Assembly (NCBI RefSeq): GCF_001443045.1
Contig: NZ_LKPJ01000022.1
Span: 3,100 to 40,951 of the forward strand
Reading direction: 5' to 3'
Origin: Burkholderia ambifaria
Lineage (GTDB): Bacteria; Pseudomonadota; Gammaproteobacteria; Burkholderiales; Burkholderiaceae
Length of the DNA stretch: 37,852 nucleotides
Part shown: positions 25,128 to 33,342 of the stretch, one piece after another
Position numbering within the stretch: position 1 is the stretch's first letter
Layout of the letters: each line of letters starts with the position of its first letter
The notes under the pieces: model-generated
What the model saw: only the letters and a program-made list of their open reading frames with translations
Databases searched by the model: none
What the model was told of the DNA's origin: nothing
Program-made: the position numbers and the translations under genes

Positions 25128-25760
25128 ATGAACATCCTGAACGTCTGGCAGCGCGATTTCCTGCTGTCGATCGTGCGGCTCGTCGCCGGCGCGTATCCGG
25201 TCTGGCATCAGGCGCCGCCGTCGCCGACGCAGAAGATCTACTTCTCGAACCACACGAGCCACATCGACACGCTCGCGATCCTCGCCGCGCTGCCGCGCGA
25301 CGTGCGCGCGGTCGTGCGGCCCGTCGCGGCGCGCGACTACTGGGACAGCGGCGACCTGAAGCGCCACATCGCGCAGAAACTGCTGAACGTCGTGCTGATC
25401 GACCGTCATCGCGAGACCGGCGGCGACCCGTTGGACCCGGTGCGTGACGCACTGCGGCAAGGCCACTCGATCATCATCTTCCCGGAAGGCACGCGCGGCG
25501 CCGACGTATTGCCGCAGCCGTTCAAGAGCGGCCTGTTCCATCTCGCGACCGAGTTTCCGGACGTCGCGCTAGCGCCCGTCTATCTCGAGAACCTGCAGCG
25601 CATCATGCCGAAGGGCGCGATCTGGCCCGTGCCGCTGATCTGCAAGGTGCACTTCGGCGCGAACGATGCGCTCGGCGTCGGCGAAGACAAGCCGACCTTC
25701 CTCGCCCGCATGCGCGACGCGATCGTCGCGCTCGCGCCGCCGCAGCGGCCGGCCGGCTGA
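25128..25760 (+). CDS. 1-acyl-sn-glycerol-3-phosphate acyltransferase-like protein (PlsC family)
   Basis: A 210-residue membrane-associated acyltransferase. Its two catalytic blocks are clear: NHTSHID at 41-47 (the NHX4D His-Asp pair) and FPEGTR at 118-123, which binds the phosphate of the acceptor. The family acylates lysophosphatidic acid to phosphatidic acid or uses related lysolipids. The start at 25128 is preferred because a strong AGGAGG lies at 25112-25117; the frame is open 33 codons further upstream, but those residues are Arg/Gly/Pro-rich and not PlsC-like. It lies 34 bp upstream of the CdsA-like gene, fitting consecutive steps from lysophospholipid to CDP-lipid. Confidence 0.9.
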   Translation: MNILNVWQRDFLLSIVRLVAGAYPVWHQAPPSPTQKIYFSNHTSHIDTLAILAALPRDVRAVVRPVAARDYWDSGDLKRHIAQKLLNVVLIDRHRETGGDPLDPVRDALRQGHSIIIFPEGTRGADVLPQPFKSGLFHLATEFPDVALAPVYLENLQRIMPKGAIWPVPLICKVHFGANDALGVGEDKPTFLARMRDAIVALAPPQRPAG

Positions 25761-25794
25761 ACGGCGCCCTCCTCTCCCTTTTCCGGACCTCTTC

Positions 25795-26724
25795 ATGCGA
25801 ACTCTCTTCTGGGAACTGGTCGCGGGCGTCACCGGCGTGCTGGTGCTCGCGACCGTGATCGGCGCGATCCTCGGCGCGCGCAGCGGCGGCACCAGCGCAA
25901 CCATCGTCAACCTGAACCAGCGCATCCGCGCGTGGTGGGCGATGATCGCGATCATGGTCATCGCGATCAGCCTCGGCAACAACGTCACGTACCTCGTGTT
26001 CGCGCTGCTGTCGTACCTGACGCTGCGCGAATTCATCACGCTCACGCCGACCACCGCGAGCGACCATACGACGCTGTTCATCGCGTTCTTCGTCGCGATT
26101 CCGGTGCAGTACCTGCTGCTCGCGATCAACTGGTACGGGATGTACTCGATCTTCGTGCCGGTGCACCTGTTCTTCGCGATGTCGCTCGTGTCGGCGCTCA
26201 CGCAGGACACGCGCGAATTCCTGAGCCGCAATGCGAAGATCAACTGGGCGCTGATGGTGTGCGTGTACGGGCTGAGCCACGCGCCGGCCGTGCTGATCCT
26301 CGACATTCCGCGCTACGTGGGGCAGAACGCGCTGCTGTTGTTCTTCTTCCTGTTCGTCGTGCAGATCAGCGACGTGCTGCAGTATGTGGTCGGCAAGCTG
26401 TGCGGACGCCGCAAGATCGCGCCGCGCCTGTCGCCGTCGAAGACGGTCGAAGGCTTCGTCGGCGGCGGCCTGCTCGCGACGCTGTGCGGTGCATCGCTGT
26501 ATCGCGTGACGCCGTTCAGCTTCGGCGCGGCGTTCGGGATCTCGCTCGCGATCGTGATCGCGGGCTTCGTCGGCGGTCTCGTCCTGTCGGCCGTGAAGCG
26601 CTCGCTCGGCACCAAGGACTGGGGCTCGATGATCGCGGGACACGGCGGGATGCTCGATCGCGTCGATTCGATCTGCTTCGCGGCGCCCGTGTTCTTCCAC
26701 CTCGTGCGCTACCTGTACGTGTGA
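25795..26724 (+). CDS. ynbB: YnbB-like phosphatidate cytidylyltransferase (CdsA family)
   Basis: A 309-residue integral membrane protein with about eight helices, expected to make CDP-diacylglycerol from phosphatidic acid and CTP. The C-terminal CdsA signature is complete: SAVKR (265-269), KDWGS with K274-D275, then HGGMLDRVD with H283, D288 and D291. SPSKTVEGF (213-221) is the second conserved block. It is presumably an extra copy beside a housekeeping cdsA elsewhere. The start follows the acyltransferase stop by 34 bp. Together with the divergent CDP-alcohol transferase, it could supply that enzyme with its CDP-lipid substrate. Confidence 0.92.
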   Translation: MRTLFWELVAGVTGVLVLATVIGAILGARSGGTSATIVNLNQRIRAWWAMIAIMVIAISLGNNVTYLVFALLSYLTLREFITLTPTTASDHTTLFIAFFVAIPVQYLLLAINWYGMYSIFVPVHLFFAMSLVSALTQDTREFLSRNAKINWALMVCVYGLSHAPAVLILDIPRYVGQNALLLFFFLFVVQISDVLQYVVGKLCGRRKIAPRLSPSKTVEGFVGGGLLATLCGASLYRVTPFSFGAAFGISLAIVIAGFVGGLVLSAVKRSLGTKDWGSMIAGHGGMLDRVDSICFAAPVFFHLVRYLYV

Positions 26725-26729
26725 TGTGC

Positions 26730-26748
26730 GGGCGGCGCGACGCCGCCC
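26730..26748. terminator. Hairpin in convergent gap after the CdsA-like gene
   Basis: GGGCGGC (26730-26736) pairs with GCCGCCC (26742-26748) around a 5-nt loop, six bases after the cdsA-like stop and just before the end of the convergent unknown gene. It may act as a transcription barrier in both directions. No T run follows on either strand, so the call is tentative. Confidence 0.35.
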
Positions 26749-26765
26749 GGTTCCGCGCGCGCCGC

Positions 26766-27614
26766 TCAATACCCGTCACGCACGGCCTTCGGCACGATGT
26801 AGCGGCCGCGCGATGCGTCGAACTTCACCGTATGGCGCACGTGAATCGCGCGATCGCCTCGCGTGCCGGTTTCGGTCACGATCAGCGGGTAGACGCTATC
26901 GTCGGCGCTCGTGTCCGGCGCAATCGCGAAGCGGCGTTCCTCGCAGCGCGCCGGATCGTTCGCGCATTCGGTCGATTCCGCATTGTCGAGCGCTTCGTCG
27001 ATGCGCGCCGCCGCCAGCACCAGCGCGTCGCCGTACGGCAGCCAGATCGAGCGGATGCTTTGCGTATAGCCTTGCCGCGAGTCGCTGTTGCCGATGACGA
27101 AACCGAACATGTGCGGCCCGAGCCGCTGGATGCTCACCGTGCCGGGCTCGCCGCGCCCGCCGGACGCGATGCCCGTCTTCTTCAGCACCGGTTCGAGCGT
27201 CGCCCCGTCCTGCGAAGGTCGCAGCACGTACAGGTCGATCGTGCCCGGCGTGGCATCGGAATCCATCCCCGGCCTCCCGTTCTGCACGGCGTCCTCGGTC
27301 TCGCCGCACATCGCGAGCAGCGTGCGCGGGCCGTCGGCCGTCGCGACGCGCAGTGATCCGCACGATGCGTAGATGAAATCGCCGGCGTCCGACTGCCAGC
27401 CCTTGCGATCGGCACGCCACGTGCCGTACGTGTCGTGGATGAACGTTTGCAGCTCACGTTCGGGAGGCGCCGGTTCGGCGGCATGAACAGGTGACAATGC
27501 GGCGAGCGCGGTGAACACCGCCAGGGCGGACAGTGCGGCGAGCGCTACCGCGAACCGGCGGCCGCGCACGCCCTCGCCATTCGCGCCGGCGGGCGTTACG
27601 ATCTCGTTCTTCAT
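26766..27614 (-). CDS. Exported protein of unknown function with four cysteines
   Basis: A 282-residue protein starting MKNEIVTP. A hydrophilic stretch of about 20 residues precedes a hydrophobic segment (21-44) ending SPVHA-AEP, which fits a signal peptide or an N-terminal anchor. The rest is soluble and looks periplasmic. Four cysteines remain in the mature part (C85, C103, C217, C224), which could form two disulfides. I do not recognise a domain; the pattern of many short beta-type stretches (IDLYVLRPS, MFGFVIGN, HVRHTVKFD) is seen in uncharacterised periplasmic proteins of Burkholderia. It converges on the CdsA-like gene and lies about 110 bp downstream of the chemoreceptor. Confidence 0.8.
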   Translation of the reverse strand: MKNEIVTPAGANGEGVRGRRFAVALAALSALAVFTALAALSPVHAAEPAPPERELQTFIHDTYGTWRADRKGWQSDAGDFIYASCGSLRVATADGPRTLLAMCGETEDAVQNGRPGMDSDATPGTIDLYVLRPSQDGATLEPVLKKTGIASGGRGEPGTVSIQRLGPHMFGFVIGNSDSRQGYTQSIRSIWLPYGDALVLAAARIDEALDNAESTECANDPARCEERRFAIAPDTSADDSVYPLIVTETGTRGDRAIHVRHTVKFDASRGRYIVPKAVRDGY

Positions 27615-27727
27615 TCCAGGATCCGGTCGATGCGCGCGGCCCGTGCCGCACGCGCGGGCCGATGCCCGCGAGCCCGTAGCCTACACGCACGGCACGGCAT
27701 CGCAAGCGCGCATCGGCGCGAGCCGCA

Positions 27728-29557
27728 TCACGCTGGCGCCGTATCGGCCGCTTGCGGACGCGCGAGCTTGAATTCACCCACCGTTTGCGCGAGCTGCGCC
27801 GCCTGCTCGCGCAACAGCGCCGCGGCCGCGGCGGACTCCTCGACGAGCGCCGCGTTCTGCTGGGTCGAGTGATCGAGCTGCGACACCGCCTGGTTCACCT
27901 GCGCGAGGCCGGTGCTCTGCTCGTTCGCCGCGACCGTCATTTCCGCGATCACGCTCGTGATGCCCCGCACGCCCTCGACGATCTCGTCCATCGTTGCGCC
28001 CGCCGTGTGCACGAGCCCCGACCCGCCCTCGATCTTGTCGACGGACGCCTGGATCAGCTGCTTGATTTCCTTGGCGGCCTGCGCGCTGCGTTGCGCGAGC
28101 GTGCGCACCTCGCCCGCGACGACCGCGAAGCCGCGTCCGTGCTCGTTTGCGCGCGCCGCCTCGACGGCCGCATTCAACGCGAGGATGTTGGTCTGGAACG
28201 CGATGCCGTCGATCACGCCGATGATGTTCGAGATTTCGTTCGACGCCGCCGTGATCTCGCCCATCGTCGCGACCACCTGGCTCACCACCTCGCCGCCGCG
28301 CATCGCGACGCCCGACGCCGATTCCGCGAGCCTGTTCACCTGCGTCGCCGCATCGGCCGAGTTGCGCGCCGTGCCGGCAATCTCCTCGAGCGCGGCCGCG
28401 GTTTCCTGCAGGCTCGACGCCGCATGCTCGGTGCGGCTCGACAGGTCCTGGTTGCCCTGTGCGATCTCCGCGCTCGCCACGCTCACGGATTCACTGAATC
28501 CACGGATCTGCAGCAGGATCGCCGAGATCTTTTCCGCAAACACGTTGAACGCGCGCGCGATCTGCGCAGCTTCGTCGTTGCCGTCCGCCCGCAACCGCTT
28601 CGTCAGGTCGCCGCTCCCGCTCGCGACGTCGGTCAGCGCATCACGCACCAGCAGCACGCGCTTGAATGCCGCGTTCGTCAGCGCGCCGACGAGCGCGGCC
28701 GCGATACAGGCCACGATGACGATGGCCACGAGCGTCGTCGTCGCGACGGCCCGCATGCCGGCCGTCACGTCCGACCGGTCGAGCGCCATCACGAGCGCCC
28801 AGTCCGTGCCGGCGATCGGTTGCGCGCGCAGCAGCTTGGTCACGCCGTCCACCGCGATCGCCACCGGCTCGGTCGCGCTCTGCAGGCCGGCGAGACGCTC
28901 GAACGTCAGTTCCGGTGACAGCTGCGTGGCCGGTTTCATGATCAGGTCGGTCTTCGCGCCCGCGATGAGACGCCCGCTGCGGTCGACGAGAAACGCGAAG
29001 CTCGCCGGCGTCGGGTGCATCGACGCAACGATCGCGCTCGCGCGTTCCATGTAGAGGCTCGCCGCCAGCACGCCCTTCAGCGCGCCGCCGCGCATGATCG
29101 GCACCGCGAATGCAAATGCCGGCTTGCCGGTCGACGCGTCCTGGTACAGCGCGGTGACGACGAGCCGGCCGGCCTCGACCGCCTGCTTGTACCACGGGCG
29201 CGCGGTCGGATCGTAACCCGCCGCGAGCGGGATGTTCGAGAACGCCGTGCGATCCGGCAGGCCGAGCGTCAGCACCTGGAACCCGCCCGACTTGCCGAGC
29301 AGCGTCAGCGCCGGCAGCGGATCGCCTTCGCCGATCGCCAGCGTATCCGCAAGCGCCTGGGTCTGCTGGGCGCGGCTGGCGACCCATTCGTCGATCGCCA
29401 GCGCATGGCCGGCCAGGACCGACCGCAGGTTCTGGTCGATGGTTTCGTCGTTGTGTTGCTTGACGACCTCGTACACGAGGCCACCGGTGACGGCGAGTGC
29501 CGTGACGACGATGGCGACGCAGGTTGCCACGATCCGTGCGCGAATTGATGACAGCAT
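27728..29557 (-). CDS. Methyl-accepting chemotaxis protein with dCache sensor
   Basis: A 609-residue chemoreceptor. Order of parts: helix TM1 (about 8-30), periplasmic dCache_1 sensor (about 35-265), TM2 (272-294), HAMP (about 295-347), and a cytoplasmic signalling rod whose hairpin tip reads GIAFQTNILALNAAVEAARA. The tip would contact CheA and CheW. The sensor contains YDPTARPWY (115-123) and Y138/D140, the pocket pattern of amino-acid-binding dCache domains, but the later Asp in GVxGVD is replaced by Ser (S167 in GVLAASL). No C-terminal CheR-tethering pentapeptide is visible. The gene is monocistronic by position, with no chemotaxis genes beside it. The ligand is unknown. Confidence 0.94.
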   Translation of the reverse strand: MLSSIRARIVATCVAIVVTALAVTGGLVYEVVKQHNDETIDQNLRSVLAGHALAIDEWVASRAQQTQALADTLAIGEGDPLPALTLLGKSGGFQVLTLGLPDRTAFSNIPLAAGYDPTARPWYKQAVEAGRLVVTALYQDASTGKPAFAFAVPIMRGGALKGVLAASLYMERASAIVASMHPTPASFAFLVDRSGRLIAGAKTDLIMKPATQLSPELTFERLAGLQSATEPVAIAVDGVTKLLRAQPIAGTDWALVMALDRSDVTAGMRAVATTTLVAIVIVACIAAALVGALTNAAFKRVLLVRDALTDVASGSGDLTKRLRADGNDEAAQIARAFNVFAEKISAILLQIRGFSESVSVASAEIAQGNQDLSSRTEHAASSLQETAAALEEIAGTARNSADAATQVNRLAESASGVAMRGGEVVSQVVATMGEITAASNEISNIIGVIDGIAFQTNILALNAAVEAARANEHGRGFAVVAGEVRTLAQRSAQAAKEIKQLIQASVDKIEGGSGLVHTAGATMDEIVEGVRGITSVIAEMTVAANEQSTGLAQVNQAVSQLDHSTQQNAALVEESAAAAALLREQAAQLAQTVGEFKLARPQAADTAPA

Positions 29558-29696
29558 GATGACGGCGATCTCCGGTTGCGCGTTGTTGTCGAATAGTCAG
29601 ATGAGGACGCAAACGGGTTTAACGACCGGTCGCGACGCAACTTGAGGTTCGACTGGTCAGACCATCCAAAAAAGCTGGGATGCCCTGGCAGCGGCC

Positions 29697-30194
29697 GTGC
29701 GGATCACTACCCCCAACGGGTTAACGCGCAGGCGGGATGGGAGGCCGCCACGCCGGGGCGGCGTGCGGATCGGCCTGCTGATCCGCTACGACAGCGAATT
29801 CCCGGAAAGCGGCCGCGCGCTCGCGGCACTCGGCGCGCAGCTGATCCTCGTCACCGACGGCAACATGGAACCGTATCGGCAGGTGCACCGCACGTCGGTA
29901 TCGGCACGCGCGATGGAAAACCAGGCGTTCGCGGTCGTCGCGAACCGCGTCGGCGGCAGCACGCACGACGTGGTGTTCGCGGGCGGCAGCCTCGCGGCCG
30001 ATCCGTTCGGCAACCTGATGTTCGAAGCCGGTCACGGCGAATCGCGTCACACGGTCGAACTCGGTCTCGATCAGGTCGCCGCGTCGCGCGCGGTCTACGA
30101 CCATCGCGCGGATCAGCGCCTGCACATCACCGGCAAACGCATAGAGCACGCGGACGGTCGCCGCGAACTGCTGATTCCGTCACCACGAACGTGA
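29697..30194 (+). pseudogene. Degraded carbon-nitrogen hydrolase (nitrilase superfamily), C-terminal remnant
   Basis: An open frame of 165 codons whose part from about residue 22 onward looks like the C-terminal half of a nitrilase-superfamily amidohydrolase: VRIGLLIRYDSEFPESGRAL, then LVTDGNMEPYRQVHR, SARAMENQAFAVVANRVGG and ADPFGNLMFEAG. The N-terminal half, with the catalytic Glu and Lys, is missing, and the upstream 140 bp do not encode it in any frame I could follow. The nucleophile position, normally LICYD, reads LIRYD: codon CGC at 29784-29786, one transition from TGC. Truncation plus loss of the Cys makes an active enzyme very unlikely. The apparent 5' end abuts the chemoreceptor promoter region. 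Confidence 0.85.
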
Positions 30195-30236
30195 CCGCGA
30201 GCGCGCACCCCGCCTGCAGTGCACACCGTCTCGTCG

Positions 30237-30548
30237 TCACACCGGCTCCGGCACCTCGATCGCCAGCAGCGCGGAGCTGACCGACTTGCCGTGCGCGTCG
30301 AGCGCGAGCGAACGCGTGACGCCGCCGCCAAGCGCATCGCGCAACACGAAGTTGAACGCGGCAAGCGCAGGCAGTTCGTAGCGTACGACGTCGCCGCGCA
30401 CGATGCCCGCGAGCCACGCCTTCACCGCCGGCGCATCGAGATGCGCGCGCAGGTGTTCGTAGTGCCGCGGATCGCGGCAGATGACCGACACGTTCAGCGT
30501 ATTGCCCTTGTCGCCGGTGCGCGCATGCGCCAGTTCACGCAGTTGCAT
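30237..30548 (-). CDS. AtuA-related protein (small C-terminal partner)
   Basis: A 103-residue protein starting MQLRELAHARTGDKGNTLNV. The LAHARTGDKG(D/N)T stretch followed by ICRDPRHYEHL is characteristic of the domain found at the C-terminus of long AtuA-type proteins or encoded separately beside them. The ATG overlaps the stop of the AtuA gene by one base (TGATG), so translation is coupled and the two probably form a complex. The biochemical role is not established; by context it belongs to a catabolic pathway for a carboxylic acid or acyl-CoA. Confidence 0.9.
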   Translation of the reverse strand: MQLRELAHARTGDKGNTLNVSVICRDPRHYEHLRAHLDAPAVKAWLAGIVRGDVVRYELPALAAFNFVLRDALGGGVTRSLALDAHGKSVSSALLAIEVPEPV

Positions 30549-31909
30549 CAGGCCTCCACGAATGAAAACGACGGCGTCACGGCCGCGCGCGGCAGCAGCA
30601 CCGACTGCACGGCGATCACCTCGCGCGTCGACTTGAACGCACCGCCGCCGCCGGCCGGCCCGTTCGTATAAAGCGTCTCGACTTCGTTGCCGATCCGCGC
30701 GGCTTCGGCGGCGCTCGCCGCACGGCCGGCCACCCGCACGCGGACTTCGGCCGGCTCGCCACGCCCGGCGGGTGTCGCGTCGCCATACAGCGCGTCGATG
30801 CCGATCAGATCGAAGCGCAACTCGGTCGCGGCCACGCCGGTCAGTGCGAGCCGCTCGCGGACGATCTCGAGCGCGAGCCGCGCGCGCGCCAGCGCCCCCG
30901 GCCCGCCGTACGAGATCTGCCCTTCGCCGATATGGCCGTCGACGTATGCGACCGACACCTTCAGCGTATCGGGGCGCGCGGTGCCGCGCCCGCCCGTCAC
31001 GCGCACGCGATCCGGGGCCTCTTCCGTGACGGCCACGCGCGTGAAATCCGCGACGACGTCCGGCTGCAGGTAGCGCGCCGGATCATGAATCTCGTACAGC
31101 AGCTGTTCCTTGCAGGTTGCCGCGCTGACGCGGCCGCCCGCATGCGGCACCTTGGTGATCACGACCGAGCCGTCGGCCGCGACCTCGCCGATCGGGAATC
31201 CGAGCCGCGCGAGATTCGGCACGTCCTTGTAGCCGGGGTCGGCGAAGTAGCCGCCCGTCACCTGCCCCGCGCATTCGAGCAGATGGCCGACGACCGTCGC
31301 GGCGCCAAGCGTGTCCCAGTCGTCCATCCGCCAGCCGAACGCGTGGATCAGCGGCGCGGTGAACAGCGACGGATCGGCGACGCGACCGGTCAGCACGACG
31401 TCCGCGCCGGCCGCGAGCGCATCGACGATCGGCGCCGCGCCGAGATACGCATTCGCGGACACGATGCGGTCGCGATACGCGGCGACTTCGTCGCCCGACT
31501 CCTCGAAGCGGAATGCGCCGCGCAGCACGACGTCGAGCACGTCGTCGCCTTCGACCGCCGCGACCTTCAGCGCCGCGAGGCCGAGCGACTGCGCGATCCG
31601 CGCGGTGCGCCGCGCGGCCGCGCGCGGGTTGGCCGCTCCCATGTTCGACACGATCCGCACGCGCTTGCCGGCGGCCACCGGCAGCACGGCGCGCATGCGC
31701 GCGTCGAGCAGCGGATCGTAGCCGAGCGACGGATCCTTGCGCCGCGCCTGCTGTGCGATCGCGATCGTGCGCTCGGCCAGGCATTCGAAGACGAGATAGT
31801 CGAGCTGCCCGTGTTCGGCCAGCTCGACTGCCGGCTCGATCCGGTCGCCCGAGTAGCCGGCGCCCGCGCCGATGCGCACGCGCCGTTCGTGTAGTGACTT
31901 TGCTGTCAT
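30548..31909 (-). CDS. AtuA-family protein (DUF1446, acyclic terpene utilisation type)
   Basis: A 453-residue cytoplasmic protein. RIGAGAGYSGDRIEPAVEL near the start and ECLAERTIAIAQ are typical of the AtuA/DUF1446 family, as are VLTGRVADPSLF and ECAGQVTGGYFADPG. AtuA was named from the acyclic terpene pathway of Pseudomonas, but most family members sit in other, undefined pathways. The ATG at 31909 begins MTAKSLHERRVRIG; upstream codons in the same frame overlap the transporter gene's end region and are not family-like. It follows the CitMHS gene by 37 bp and is coupled to the small AtuA-related gene. No citronellol or geranyl-CoA genes are visible, so a terpene role is not supported here. 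Confidence 0.9.
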   Translation of the reverse strand: MTAKSLHERRVRIGAGAGYSGDRIEPAVELAEHGQLDYLVFECLAERTIAIAQQARRKDPSLGYDPLLDARMRAVLPVAAGKRVRIVSNMGAANPRAAARRTARIAQSLGLAALKVAAVEGDDVLDVVLRGAFRFEESGDEVAAYRDRIVSANAYLGAAPIVDALAAGADVVLTGRVADPSLFTAPLIHAFGWRMDDWDTLGAATVVGHLLECAGQVTGGYFADPGYKDVPNLARLGFPIGEVAADGSVVITKVPHAGGRVSAATCKEQLLYEIHDPARYLQPDVVADFTRVAVTEEAPDRVRVTGGRGTARPDTLKVSVAYVDGHIGEGQISYGGPGALARARLALEIVRERLALTGVAATELRFDLIGIDALYGDATPAGRGEPAEVRVRVAGRAASAAEAARIGNEVETLYTNGPAGGGGAFKSTREVIAVQSVLLPRAAVTPSFSFVEA

Positions 31910-31946
31910 GTCGGTACCGTCATCCGGCGCGCCGCGCCGGGAAAAA

Positions 31947-33245
31947 TCAGAAAACACCCAGCACGACACACGCGATCGTCATCACGATCGAGGCGCCGAA
32001 CAGCAGCGGGAACGTGAACTTCTGGTGCTCGGCCAGCTCGATCCCGCACAGGCCGACGACGAGGAACGTCGCGGGCGTGAGCGGGCTGACCGGAAACCCG
32101 GTCGTCATCTGGCCGAGCAATGCGGCCTGCCCGACATGCACGGCCGGCACGCCGAGCTGGCCGGCCACTTCCGCGATCACCGGCAGCACGCCGAAGTAAA
32201 ACGAATCGGGATCGAACAGCATGCTGAGCGGCATCGACGCGAGGCCGAGCACAACCGGAATGTGGCCGGCCATCGACGGCGGCACGAAGCCGACCGCCGC
32301 CTGCGCCATCGCCTTCAGCATCCCGCTGCCCTGCATGATCCCGGTGAACACGCCGGCCGCCAGCAGGATGCCGGCCATCATCAGCGCCGCGCGCGCATGC
32401 GCGTCGATGCGCTTCCTTTGCATGTCGACGTCCGGGTAATTCACCATCAGCGCGATGCACAGCCCGACCATGAACATGATCGCGGGCGGGATCTTCTCAC
32501 CCATCACGACCATCGTGCCGAGCACGACGAGCGTCAGCACCAGGTTGAACCAGAACAGATGCGGCCGGCGCAGCGCCTGCTCGTCGGGTGTCAGTTCGCG
32601 TTTCGGCAGCGGAATCGACGCATCGTCGCGCGACAGGCCGAGCCGCTTCTCCTCGCGCCGACCGAGCCAGTATGCGACGCCGAACACGAACACGAGCCCG
32701 ATCGCCTGCACGGGAATCAGCGGATTGAACAGCGCCGACACCGGCAGGTGCAACGACGCCGACGCGCGGATCATCGGCCCCGTCCACGGCAGGAAGTTGA
32801 TCCCCGCGGCCATCGACACCGCGGCGGCCAGCACGCGCCGGTCCATCTTCAGGCGGTCGTACAGCGGCAGCACCGCGGGAATCGTCACGAGAAAGCAGAC
32901 GGCGCCCGAACCATCGAGGTGGATCAGCAGCGCGAGCAGCGTCGTGCCCATCACGATGCGCGTGGGTCGCGTGCCGACCGCGCGCAGGATGCGATCGATG
33001 ATCGGATCGAGCGTGCCGGCGTCGGTAATCGTCCCGAAATAGAGGATCGCGAACACGAACATCCCGACCACGGGCGCGAGTCCCTTCAGTCCGTCGATCA
33101 CGAATTTGCTGGTGTGCAGCCCGAAGCCGCCAATCAGCGACGCCGCGATCGGCACGATGATCAGCGCGACGAGCGGCGACATCCGCTTCGACAGAATCGC
33201 GGCCAGCAGCACGACGATCGTGCCAAGCCCGAGTAACGGCAGCAT
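31947..33245 (-). CDS. CitMHS-family citrate/carboxylate transporter
   Basis: A 432-residue membrane protein with about 12 helices. It matches the CitMHS family of metal-citrate:H+ symporters: an N-terminal MLPLLGLGTIVVLLAAILSKRMSPLVALI-type start, the LIHLDGSGAVCFLVTIPA stretch around 107-124 and the late motif SMLFDPDSFYFGVLPVIAE. It should import a di- or tricarboxylate, possibly with a divalent metal. The gene is first in a leftward operon with the AtuA pair and is divergent from a LysR gene, 97 bp apart. GGAGA lies five bases before the ATG. The substrate is probably the compound processed by the AtuA proteins, but it cannot be named. Confidence 0.92.
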   Translation of the reverse strand: MLPLLGLGTIVVLLAAILSKRMSPLVALIIVPIAASLIGGFGLHTSKFVIDGLKGLAPVVGMFVFAILYFGTITDAGTLDPIIDRILRAVGTRPTRIVMGTTLLALLIHLDGSGAVCFLVTIPAVLPLYDRLKMDRRVLAAAVSMAAGINFLPWTGPMIRASASLHLPVSALFNPLIPVQAIGLVFVFGVAYWLGRREEKRLGLSRDDASIPLPKRELTPDEQALRRPHLFWFNLVLTLVVLGTMVVMGEKIPPAIMFMVGLCIALMVNYPDVDMQRKRIDAHARAALMMAGILLAAGVFTGIMQGSGMLKAMAQAAVGFVPPSMAGHIPVVLGLASMPLSMLFDPDSFYFGVLPVIAEVAGQLGVPAVHVGQAALLGQMTTGFPVSPLTPATFLVVGLCGIELAEHQKFTFPLLFGASIVMTIACVVLGVF

Positions 33246-33342
33246 CCGTGTCTCCTACCTTGTCTTTTGTTGGAGACGAGCGTAAGGTCGGCGCAGCGAT
33301 AGCACAATTGAAATGATTTGATCGCAGCAATCACGAACCGTT
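33246..33342. promoter_or_regulatory. Divergent promoter region, CitMHS operon / LysR gene
   Basis: A 97-bp gap typical of a LysR regulator controlling the adjacent divergent operon. It holds an inverted repeat GTCTCC (33250-33255) / GGAGAC (33272-33277), which partly covers the transporter ribosome site, and an AT-rich stretch at about 33300-33322 that could be a LysR binding or promoter region. No single T-N11-A box stands out clearly. Confidence 0.5.

Noticed and set aside
29558..29640. Possible FliA-type flagellar promoter upstream of the chemoreceptor (TTAAACCC on the minus strand).
   Set aside because: The -35-like TAAA is present, but the matching GCCGATAA-type -10 is poor (about half the bases fit).
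30548..31909. Assigning the AtuA gene to acyclic terpene (citronellol/geraniol) degradation.
   Set aside because: None of the other atu genes (geranyl-CoA carboxylase, isohexenylglutaconyl-CoA hydratase, acyl-CoA dehydrogenases) is present. The family name alone does not support that pathway.
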